A DNA stretch of 64,000 bases, taken from contig NZ_LGQW01000015.1 in the NCBI RefSeq assembly GCF_003116035.1, forward strand, positions 5,468,789 through 5,532,788, in the 5' to 3' direction. The position numbers and the translations under genes are program-made. This stretch comes from Azospirillum sp. TSH64. GTDB lineage: Bacteria; Pseudomonadota; Alphaproteobacteria; Azospirillales; Azospirillaceae. Within the stretch, counting starts at the first letter, position 1. Each line of letters begins with the position of its first letter. This document shows positions 26,728-34,185 of this stretch, in pieces. A model generated the notes under the pieces. That model made no database searches. It was not told the origin of the DNA and saw only the letters and a list, made by a program, of their open reading frames with translations.

Positions 26728-27102
26728 GTGGCTTTCAGCATCGAAGCCGACATCCGGATGCCGGGTTACGGCGGACGCCGTGCGGTGATTGCCGATGCCG
26801 ACCGCGTCCAGCGCGAGGCGCTGGCCGGCCATCTGTCCGGCCGCGGCTTTCAGGTCTCGCAGACCGACGACGCGCTGGAGGCGCTGACCATCATCGGTGC
26901 CGAGGCACCGGTCGTGGCCCTGCTTCCGCTCGACCATGAGGGCGACGACGGCGACCGCGCCGCGGCGCTGGCGGCCATGCTCTATCCGCAGACCCGCATC
27001 CTGATGACCGGCCCGCGCATGCCGAACCTGCCCTTCCCCATCCTGCCCCGCCCGGTCGACCTGAGCGCGCTGGACCGCTGGCTGGACGAGGCGACGGTTT
27101 AG
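26728..27102 (+). CDS. Degenerate receiver-like domain protein
   Basis: A 124-residue stand-alone protein with the receiver topology: RRAVIADADRVQREALAGHL (strand 1 and acidic pair), VVALLPLDHEGDDGD where the phospho-acceptor Asp position is occupied by Pro, ILMTGPRMP (Thr), and LPRPVDLSALDRWL where the conserved Lys is Arg. It should not be phosphorylated in the usual way. It follows the HAD gene by 76 bases in the same orientation. Confidence 0.65.
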   Translation: MAFSIEADIRMPGYGGRRAVIADADRVQREALAGHLSGRGFQVSQTDDALEALTIIGAEAPVVALLPLDHEGDDGDRAAALAAMLYPQTRILMTGPRMPNLPFPILPRPVDLSALDRWLDEATV

Positions 27103-27162
27103 ATCGGATCGCGTAAAATCGGGATCGATTTGAAGCGTGAATCCGATCGTTAAATATAAAGC

Positions 27163-27202
27163 TATAGCTCGGTGCGTTTCATATTAAACGCACCGAGCTA
27201 TA
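27163..27202. terminator. 17-bp perfect inverted repeat, likely terminator
   Basis: TATAGCTCGGTGCGTTT (27163-27179) and AAACGCACCGAGCTATA (27186-27202), loop CATATT. On the minus strand the first arm encodes the last residues of the sigma factor. There is no long T tract, but the stem sits between two convergent genes and its flanks are AT-rich, so a bidirectional terminator is the simplest reading. Confidence 0.6.
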
Positions 27203-28105
27203 AAAGCCGGCAACGCGCTCCAGCTTTTCCGGGTTGGCGATCTGATAGACCCGCCGGATCCTGTTGCCGGTGCCGCCGCAGGGGGCGATGTCGAAGGCCA
27301 GGACGCTGCGGAATGCCCCGCCCAGCTCGGCCAGCAGCCCCGGCCCGCCATTCACCCGCACCGGGACGAAGCCGAAGCCGACACCGCGCTTGCGCTGGAC
27401 GCCGATCAGGAAGCGGGCGATGCGGTCGGCGCCGAACAGCGGGTTGACCGCCGTCCGCACCATCCCGCCGCCGTCGCTCAGCCATTGGGCGTCGTTGGAC
27501 AGCAGGGCGACGATGGCGGCATAGTCGCGCCGGACGCTGGCCTCGGCGAAGGCATCGGCCAGGCGCCGCCCGGCATCCGCGGCGTCGGCCGGCCGGCCCC
27601 AGGCGGCGGGCTCGGCCAGTCTGGCGCGGGCGCGGCGCATGATCTGGCGGCAGGCCTCCACCGACTTGCCGAGCATCGCCGCGATCTCCGCGTAATCGAG
27701 GTCCATCGCCTCGCGCAGGACGAAGACCGCCCGCTGGTCCGGCGCCAGCCGTTCCAGCAGCAGCAGCATCGCCAGCGGCACCGACTCGGGCTCCATGCCG
27801 TCCTCCGGCTCCGAATCCCAGCCGGCGACCTCCGGTTCGGGCAGCCACAGCCCGTAATAGCGCTCCCGCGCCACCCGGGCGGACCGCAGCCGGTCGAGCG
27901 CCAGCCGCGTCACCAGGGTGGTGAGATAGGCGGGGGCCGACCCGACGCTGCCGGGCGCCACGGCCGACCAGCGCAGCCAGGCGTCCTGCACCGTGTCTTC
28001 CGCCTCGGCCACCGAGCCGAGCAGCCGGTAGGCCAGGGCGCGCAGCCGCGCCCGCTCGCCCGCGAAGGCGGCGAGCGCGGTGTCCGGGTCGGCCAGCGCC
28101 GTCAC
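27179..28105 (-). CDS. ECF sigma factor, ECF41-type
   Basis: A 308-residue extracytoplasmic-function sigma factor with region 2 (LRALAYRLLGSVAEAEDTVQDAWLRW), region 4 (LAPDQRAVFVLREAMDLDYAEIAAMLGKSVEACRQIMRRAR) and a C-terminal SnoaL-like extension carrying WLSDGGGMV, the DGGG motif of the ECF41 group, where the extension modulates activity in place of an anti-sigma factor. Its GTG overlaps the stop of the upstream AhpD-like gene as GTGA, and that gene family is the known ECF41 partner. Confidence 0.92.
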   Translation of the reverse strand: MTALADPDTALAAFAGERARLRALAYRLLGSVAEAEDTVQDAWLRWSAVAPGSVGSAPAYLTTLVTRLALDRLRSARVARERYYGLWLPEPEVAGWDSEPEDGMEPESVPLAMLLLLERLAPDQRAVFVLREAMDLDYAEIAAMLGKSVEACRQIMRRARARLAEPAAWGRPADAADAGRRLADAFAEASVRRDYAAIVALLSNDAQWLSDGGGMVRTAVNPLFGADRIARFLIGVQRKRGVGFGFVPVRVNGGPGLLAELGGAFRSVLAFDIAPCGGTGNRIRRVYQIANPEKLERVAGFYSSVRLI

Positions 28106-28554
28106 GCCGCCATCCCGATGGCGGTGCCCTCGATATGCTGGGCGATGCCGATGCGGTTCCAGGCATTGATCTGCGCCGCCGTCACCGTCAACTGGGCGAT
28201 CTGCTCGGCGTTGAAATGGCGTTGCAGTTCCCGGTACGCCTCGTCGATGCGGTCATGCTCGGCGTGGGTCAGCACCTCCGCCCAGGCGAAGGCGGCGCGC
28301 TCGTCCGGCAGGAAAAGGTCCGACCGCTCCCACCCGGCAAGGGCGGCGATGCGCTCTTCGGACTGGCCGTCGTGACGGGCTTCCTTGCTGTGCATGTCGA
28401 TGCAATAGGCGCAGCCGTTGATCTGCGACACGCGCAGGTCGATCAGGTGGACCAGCCCGGTCGGCAGGCCGCTGCTGCGGATGGCCTTGGAGGCGGCATA
28501 CAGCGTGGCGAACAGGGACGGAGTGTCGGCGGCGACGGTGAAACGGAAAGCCAT
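28102..28554 (-). CDS. Carboxymuconolactone decarboxylase/AhpD-like protein
   Basis: A 150-residue AhpD-fold protein with CAYCIDMHSKEAR: Cys48 and Cys51 (CxxC) and His55, the redox-active site of alkylhydroperoxidase-like members. It is the type of gene (COE group) consistently linked to ECF41 sigma factors and transcribed from an ECF41 promoter. ATG 28554 is chosen because GAGGA lies eight bases upstream. Translationally coupled to the sigma gene. Its physiological substrate is unknown. Confidence 0.88.
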   Translation of the reverse strand: MAFRFTVAADTPSLFATLYAASKAIRSSGLPTGLVHLIDLRVSQINGCAYCIDMHSKEARHDGQSEERIAALAGWERSDLFLPDERAAFAWAEVLTHAEHDRIDEAYRELQRHFNAEQIAQLTVTAAQINAWNRIGIAQHIEGTAIGMAA

Positions 28555-28590
28555 GGTGTTCATCCTCGTCTGGAGTGTCATCGCCCCCAT

Positions 28591-28617
28591 GACGGGCCGC
28601 GTGTCTCCGGCGTGACG
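28591..28617 (-). promoter_or_regulatory. Putative ECF41-dependent promoter
   Basis: Minus strand: CGTCACG (28617-28611), a 16-base spacer, and CGTC (28594-28591). The reported ECF41 promoter is TGTCACA, 16 bases, CGTC. The -35 matches five of seven positions, with exact spacing and a full -10. It lies about 37 bases before the AhpD-like start, placing the sigma factor in an autoregulated operon. Confidence 0.75.
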
Positions 28618-28652
28618 CATGCCTGCCCTGCGCTCCACTCAAGCCCTGGCTT

Positions 28653-28910
28653 TCAGGCGTCGCTCAGCATTCCCACCGCCTCGCGCAGGATGGCGACCTT
28701 GGCGGCGAACCGCCCCTCCGGGTCGCTCTCGTCGATCAGCTGGATCATGATGCCAAGGGCATGCGCGACCCGCGGGGCCATTCCCGGCCGCTCCCGCAAG
28801 CCGGTGGCAAGTGCGGCCAGTGCCGGCCGGTAGGGTCGCCCCTCGAACCCGTCGGTGGCGATCGACTCGAACCGGTTGGCGAGGTCGAGGATCTCGCGGT
28901 TGTCGCTCAT
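28653..28910 (-). CDS. Small helical hypothetical protein of the MoeB/DsrE cluster
   Basis: An 85-residue, all-helical-looking protein starting MSDNREILDLANRFESIATD. No cysteine or recognisable motif. It lies 16 bases downstream of the DsrE-like gene on the same strand and is presumably cotranscribed with it and the MoeB-like gene. Possibly a partner in sulfur transfer, but only by position. Confidence 0.65.
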   Translation of the reverse strand: MSDNREILDLANRFESIATDGFEGRPYRPALAALATGLRERPGMAPRVAHALGIMIQLIDESDPEGRFAAKVAILREAVGMLSDA

Positions 28911-28926
28911 GCGCGTTCCAGCATTG

Positions 28927-29415
28927 TCAGACGAACAGCATGGCGCCGCCGCCGGGCGCCTCATTCAGGAAGGTGACGACGCCGCCGGTGGCGACCGGCA
29001 CGTCTGCACGCAGGGAGACGCCGGGCGGCAGCCCCAGCGCCCGCAGCCCCATCTCGCAGGCCATCACCGTGACGCCCATGGCGACGCAGGCCTCCAGCAG
29101 TTCCTCGAAGGTGGCGAGGCCGTGGGCGGCGAAATAGCGGTCGCGCGCCACCGGCGTGCTGCCGTCGTCGGCCGGGTCCAGGTCGTGCCAGCCCAGCACG
29201 CCCGGCTCCGTCTCATGGACCAGGGCGCGCAGCGCGCGGCCGGTGAAGAACAGCGTGACCTTGCGGTTGGTGGCCGCCGCGGCGCTGGCCATCACCAGGG
29301 CGTAATGCACCCGGTCGAAGCCGCCGGCGAACAGCACGATGGACAGGGCCGGCGTCCCGCCGGCTCCGGCCGCAGGGATAGTCTCCGGCATGGTCTCAGG
29401 CAGGGCAGTGGACAT
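28927..29415 (-). CDS. DsrE/DsrF-like sulfur-relay family protein
   Basis: A 162-residue protein with the DsrE-like fold: LSIVLFAGGFDRVHYALVMASAAAATNRKVTLFFTGRAL, a YFAAHGLATFEELLEACVAMGVTVMACEMGLRALGL region with the conserved Cys in MACEMGL that carries persulfide in relatives, and a C-terminal FLNEAPGGGAMLFV. It probably accepts or passes sulfane sulfur. Located between a MoeB-like E1 and a small helical protein. Confidence 0.82.
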   Translation of the reverse strand: MSTALPETMPETIPAAGAGGTPALSIVLFAGGFDRVHYALVMASAAAATNRKVTLFFTGRALRALVHETEPGVLGWHDLDPADDGSTPVARDRYFAAHGLATFEELLEACVAMGVTVMACEMGLRALGLPPGVSLRADVPVATGGVVTFLNEAPGGGAMLFV

Positions 29416-29448
29416 GATGGCCGCCTCCCATGTTTGCCACGGCGCCCG

Positions 29449-30237
<789 letters not shown>

Positions 30238-30335
30238 GGCCCGCAGCATAGCGCAAGGACGGGCCGTTGCAGCAACATTCGATGCCGCGATTTCCGAGAA
30301 GCCGGCAGCGCGCAATCGCCGCGATGGGAAAACCG

Positions 30336-31127
30336 TCAGGCCTTGGTCGAGGTCGTCGACCCTTGGGACGCCCACTGCTGCAGGCGGGCCTGCCGCTCGC
30401 GCAGCGTCTTCTGGATGGCGCTTTCCTGGCCGCTGCCGAATTCCGTCAGGTCCGGATTGCGCGGCACCAGTCCGAGCCGGAAATCGGTCGGCGACTTCAG
30501 GTCGGACGGCGGCACCACCACCATCGAATATTCGCCGGGTTGCAGCTTGTAGGTCGGCTTTTGCAGGAAGTTCTGCTGGGAGTCGGGCTTGCCCGAGTCG
30601 CTGGCGGCGACCACCTTGCCGTCCTTGTCCATCAATGCCCAGCGCGTGTTGGGCAGCGAGATGTCGGCGGTGAAGGTGCCGCCCTGCACGACGTTGAAGG
30701 TGTGCTTCTGGATGCCGGTGTCGCCGTTGCCCGGCGGCTGGGCGGTGCCCTTCAAGGTCGCGCCGCCGGCCGTCACCAGGACGTTCTGCCGTTCCGTGAC
30801 GTCCATCGAATAGTCGCGCACGCCCGCCGCGCGGTTGGCCTGGGAAAAGGTCGCCGTGTAGGTGCCGGGACCGAGCCGCGCGCTGGCGTCCGCCGTCGAT
30901 TCGTTCGACCGCAGGGTGGTCACCACCTCGTTGCGTTCGTTGCGGATTTCGACGTTGGTGAAGCTGTTGTTGATCTTGAAGTTGTATTCGCCGGCCTTGC
31001 TGACCGTGAAGCTCTGGCTGTCGGCGTTCGCGCCGTCGGCGCCGACCCCGGTCGTCTTCCCCTTGAACTGGGAGAAGGAGCTGCTCGACAGGTTCGGGAC
31101 GTAGGTGGACGTGGAAATATCCGACAT
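30336..31127 (-). CDS. Hypothetical protein with two PPC-like beta repeats
   Basis: A 263-residue protein starting MSDISTSTYVPNLSSSSFSQ; ATG at 31127 with GGGAG eight bases upstream. Two segments (about 50-98 and 155-205) share the layout of a buried strand, a DKDGKVV-like turn and a final LGPGTYTATF / LQPGEYSMVV, the pattern of pre-peptidase C-terminal (PPC) domains that decorate secreted proteins. No signal peptide is visible and no cysteines. It may be exported by a non-classical route; function unknown. Confidence 0.7.
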   Translation of the reverse strand: MSDISTSTYVPNLSSSSFSQFKGKTTGVGADGANADSQSFTVSKAGEYNFKINNSFTNVEIRNERNEVVTTLRSNESTADASARLGPGTYTATFSQANRAAGVRDYSMDVTERQNVLVTAGGATLKGTAQPPGNGDTGIQKHTFNVVQGGTFTADISLPNTRWALMDKDGKVVAASDSGKPDSQQNFLQKPTYKLQPGEYSMVVVPPSDLKSPTDFRLGLVPRNPDLTEFGSGQESAIQKTLRERQARLQQWASQGSTTSTKA

Positions 31128-31281
31128 GGCGGTCACTCCCCTGCGTCGGCACGGACGGAAACGACGTTGCTGATGCCGGGGAGTTTAGCCGAATTCGCAA
31201 AATCCGTCAAATTTCGGACGGGAATTTCGCCTTCAGGCTGCGGAGCGGGGACGGAGCACGTCCCCACCCTGCTAACCCTTC

Positions 31282-32241
31282 TTATTCCAGCCCTTCGAAC
31301 AGGGCGGTCGACAGGTAGCGCTCGGCGAAGGACGGCAGGATCACGACGATCTGCTTGCCCTCATTCTCCGGACGGGCACCGATCTCCAGCGCGGCGGCCA
31401 GCGCCGCACCCGACGAGATGCCGACCGGCACGCCCTCCAGACGGGCAACGGCACGGGCGGTCTCGAAGGCGCGCTGGTTGGAGATGCGCACCACCTCGTC
31501 GATCAGCTCCTTCTTCAGGATGTCGGGCACGAATCCGGCGCCGATGCCCTGGATTTTGTGCGGGCCGGGCATGCCGCCGGACAGGACGGGGCTGTCCTCC
31601 GGCTCCACCGCCACCGCCTTGAAGGAGGGCTTGCGGGACTTCAGGACCTCGGCGGTGCCGGTCAGCGTGCCGCCGGTGCCGACGCCGGAGATCAGGAAAT
31701 CGACCTGGCCGTCGGTGTCCTTCCAGATCTCCTCCGCCGTGGTGGCACGGTGGACCGCCGGATTGGCGGTGTTCTTGAACTGCTGCAACAGATAGGCGTT
31801 CGGATCGGCGGCCAGGATCTCCTCCGCCTTGCGGATGGCGCCCTTCATGCCTTCCGCCGCCGGGGTCAGCACCAGCTCGGCGCCCAGCAGCTTGAGCATC
31901 TTGCGCCGTTCCACCGACATGCTTTCCGGCATGGTCAGGATCAGCTTGTAGCCCTTGGCGGCGGCGACGAAGGCCAGCGCGATGCCGGTGTTGCCGGAGG
32001 TGGGCTCGACCAGCGTGGTGCGGCCGGGGGCGATGGTGCCGGCGGCCTCGGCGGCCTCGATCATGGCGCGGCCGATACGGTCCTTGACGCTGGCCAGCGG
32101 GTTGAAGAACTCCAGCTTGCCGATGATCTGGGCCTTCACCCCCGACTCTGCGGCGAGACGGTCCAGCCGCACCAGCGGCGTGGCGCCGATCGTGTCGAGG
32201 ATGCTGTCGTAGATCTTGCCGCGGAACTCCGGTGCAGCCAT
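31282..32241 (-). CDS. cysK: Cysteine synthase A
   Basis: A 319-residue PLP enzyme, O-acetylserine sulfhydrylase. Active-site Lys in NPLASVKDRIGRAMI, PTSGNTGIALAF (substrate loop), GVGTGGTLTG (phosphate cup) and GISSGAALAAAL near the end. It forms cysteine from O-acetylserine and sulfide. The ATG has AGAGGTGG upstream. The Rrf2 regulator gene starts upstream on the same strand and may be cotranscribed. Confidence 0.96.
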   Translation of the reverse strand: MAAPEFRGKIYDSILDTIGATPLVRLDRLAAESGVKAQIIGKLEFFNPLASVKDRIGRAMIEAAEAAGTIAPGRTTLVEPTSGNTGIALAFVAAAKGYKLILTMPESMSVERRKMLKLLGAELVLTPAAEGMKGAIRKAEEILAADPNAYLLQQFKNTANPAVHRATTAEEIWKDTDGQVDFLISGVGTGGTLTGTAEVLKSRKPSFKAVAVEPEDSPVLSGGMPGPHKIQGIGAGFVPDILKKELIDEVVRISNQRAFETARAVARLEGVPVGISSGAALAAALEIGARPENEGKQIVVILPSFAERYLSTALFEGLE

Positions 32242-32351
32242 GATTCCACCTCTGAGATTTGTGTTATATGTGATTTCAACACCCCAGGCGGAGCATTATC
32301 CAGCAGAGGGAGCCTGTCAAACGGGAAGTGGTGCCACCCAAGTCCCCCGCG

Positions 32352-32807
32352 TCAGATGGTGAAGTCGATGCGGTCCTCGGTCTCGCTTTCCACCCCGGCA
32401 CGCCGCGCGCGCATGCACAGATCCTCGATGGTGATGGTGTCGAGCTTGGCCATGCATTCGTCCTGGAGTTCGCCCCACAGCGGGCGCACCACCTGATGGC
32501 CCAGCACCGAACCCGCCGGCTCCTCGATGGGGTCGGTGGCGGTCTCCATCGCGCGGACGACCTTCACGATCTCGCCCAGCGTGATCCGCCGCCGCTCGCG
32601 CGCCAGCCGGTAGCCGCCGCGAGGGCCCCGCACGCCGGCCAGCACGCCTTCGCGCACCAGCTGTTGCAGCACCTGTTCCAGATAGCGCTTCGGAATGCCC
32701 TGGCGCCGGGTGATCTCGCCGGACTGCACCGGCTCGGTGCCCGCGTTGTAGGCGATGTCGAGGACCGCCTCGATGGCGAACATCAGCTTCTTGGAGATGC
32801 GGAGCAT
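32352..32807 (-). CDS. Rrf2-family regulator, probably of cysteine metabolism
   Basis: A 151-residue winged-helix regulator: MLRISKKLMFAIEAVLDIAY, GITRRQGIPKRYLEQVLQQLVREGVLAGVRGPRGGYRLAR. The three clustered cysteines that bind Fe-S in IscR are missing (only isolated Cys in ECMAKL and LCMRAR), so it is of the CymR-like, ligand-responsive type. Position directly upstream of cysK on the same strand, 110 bases apart, suggests it controls cysteine synthesis. ATG 32807 preferred over GTG 32810. Confidence 0.85.
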   Translation of the reverse strand: MLRISKKLMFAIEAVLDIAYNAGTEPVQSGEITRRQGIPKRYLEQVLQQLVREGVLAGVRGPRGGYRLARERRRITLGEIVKVVRAMETATDPIEEPAGSVLGHQVVRPLWGELQDECMAKLDTITIEDLCMRARRAGVESETEDRIDFTI

Positions 32808-33007
32808 CACGAACGACTCCCGGTATTCTGACCGTGGGTGGCCGACGGTGGAACCACCATCCCCTCCCCCACGTCCGCCTGTTGGTTAAAAACCGTTTTA
32901 CACCGTCGATGCGGTAATTCTCAACAGGATTTGTCGCAGACAGACTCGGGAAAATGCACCGCCTCGTCCGGCGGGGTGCCGCCACCCCACCCCATCAGCC
33001 CACCCCA

Positions 33008-33316
33008 TCATCCCACCGGCGTCCAGGCCACCTCCCCCAAATCCCGGACCAGAGTCTCTTCACGGAAGGCGAAGCGCTTGAGATGGTCGATCACCACCTC
33101 CTGCATGCGCTCCATCTGTCCGGCATCCTCGATGTCAATCGTCAGGGTCAGCCCCGCGTCGTCGGCCGCCATCCGGCAGCGGCGGTCGGCGGCGAAGGGA
33201 ACGAGCCCCTGGGTCTCGTCATGGATGACCTCGAACTTGTGCGCCCAGTGCTTGCACAGCTGGGTCATGTAGCGGCGCCCGTTCGGGGTGGCGATGCGTG
33301 CGGTGGATGCAGCCAT
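33008..33316 (-). CDS. DUF2218 family protein
   Basis: A 102-residue protein with TPNGRRYMTQLCKHWAHKFEV and CRMAADDAGLTLTIDIEDAGQMERMQEVVIDHLKRFAFREE, matching DUF2218. The family is often fused or adjacent to siderophore-interacting ferric reductases. It lies 36 bases downstream of the YqjI-like PadR gene and is probably in the same, autoregulated transcript. Role in iron handling is inferred from context only. Confidence 0.85.
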   Translation of the reverse strand: MAASTARIATPNGRRYMTQLCKHWAHKFEVIHDETQGLVPFAADRRCRMAADDAGLTLTIDIEDAGQMERMQEVVIDHLKRFAFREETLVRDLGEVAWTPVG

Positions 33317-33352
33317 GGTCCTGTCTCCTGTCCGGCCCGATGCGTTCGATGC

Positions 33353-33979
33353 TCAGATGCGTTCGACCTTGCGGGCGGCGTCATCGATGATGTCAGCGAC
33401 GGCCTGGGTCTGCTCCGCCGTTAGGTCGCCGCGCGACAGCCGCAGCCGCAGCGCCAGCTTGAAATTCTCGATGGCGCGGTGGATCTGCGGCGAGGATTCG
33501 CGCTGCTGCCGGGCCCGCGCATGGGCGATGCGCTCGCGCACCGCGGCGACCGACGGCTCCGCCGCCTTCAGCGCCTCCGCCCCTTCCGGCGTGATCTCGT
33601 AGAGCTTCTTGTTGCCCTCGGTCGCGCCGACGCGGATGTGGCCCTGCTCTTCCAGCAGGGTCAGGGTCGGGTAGACGACGCCGGGGCTGGGGCTGTAGGC
33701 GCCGCCGACCATCTCCTCGACCGTCTTGATCAGGTCGTAGCCGGAGCGCGGCTTTTCCGCGATCAGCCACAGCAGGACGAGGCGCAGGTCGCCATGGTCG
33801 AAGACCCGCCGCTCGCCGCGGCCACCGCGGCCGTGACCGCCCCAACCGTGACCGCCCCAACCTTCCCCGCCGCCGCGATGCCCATGGCGACCGTGACGGC
33901 CGCGCCCATCCGGAGCCTCGTCCTCGAAGTCGGGACGCGAGAAGCGGCGGCCGTGTTTGTGAAACAGATGCCGAAGCAT
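33353..33979 (-). CDS. PadR-family regulator, YqjI-like
   Basis: A 208-residue regulator with a His/Gly-rich N-terminal tail (about 20-57, many GHGWGGHGRGG units) followed by a PadR winged helix: DHGDLRLVLLWLIAEKPRSGYDLIKTVEEMVGGAYSPSPGVVYPTLTLLEEQGHI. This closely follows the layout of E. coli YqjI, a nickel-responsive repressor of the ferric reductase gene yqjH with a metal-binding tail. The start at 33979 places the gene 21 bases downstream of a palindrome. Confidence 0.88.
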   Translation of the reverse strand: MLRHLFHKHGRRFSRPDFEDEAPDGRGRHGRHGHRGGGEGWGGHGWGGHGRGGRGERRVFDHGDLRLVLLWLIAEKPRSGYDLIKTVEEMVGGAYSPSPGVVYPTLTLLEEQGHIRVGATEGNKKLYEITPEGAEALKAAEPSVAAVRERIAHARARQQRESSPQIHRAIENFKLALRLRLSRGDLTAEQTQAVADIIDDAARKVERI

Positions 33980-33999
33980 GGAACCCTCATCAGATGCAG

Positions 34000-34032
34000 T
34001 TTCGATATAACGAAAACTTAGATATATCGAAA
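34000..34032. promoter_or_regulatory. Palindromic operator of the YqjI-like PadR regulator
   Basis: TTTCGATATA (34000-34009) and TATATCGAAA (34023-34032) form a perfect ten-base inverted repeat with a 13-base spacer, 21 bases before the PadR start codon. It also lies about 155 bases upstream of the plus-strand gene at 34186. AT-rich core in a GC-rich genome, as expected of an operator overlapping a promoter. Confidence 0.8.
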
Positions 34033-34185
34033 CACGCTCTCTGACAAGGGGGAAGCGTTCGGCGGCACACGCATCGGGCGGACACGGCCCGGACAAATCG
34101 CGTCCGTCCGCAAATCACTGTCGCCCGCCCGGCCGAAGCGGCTATAACCGACGCCCCGGCTTTGCTTTCGCGCGTGTGTGCCCTG

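Noticed and set aside
32242..32290. Rrf2 operator upstream of cysK
   Set aside because: ATCACATATAACAC is AT-rich but not a convincing palindrome; kept out of the feature list.
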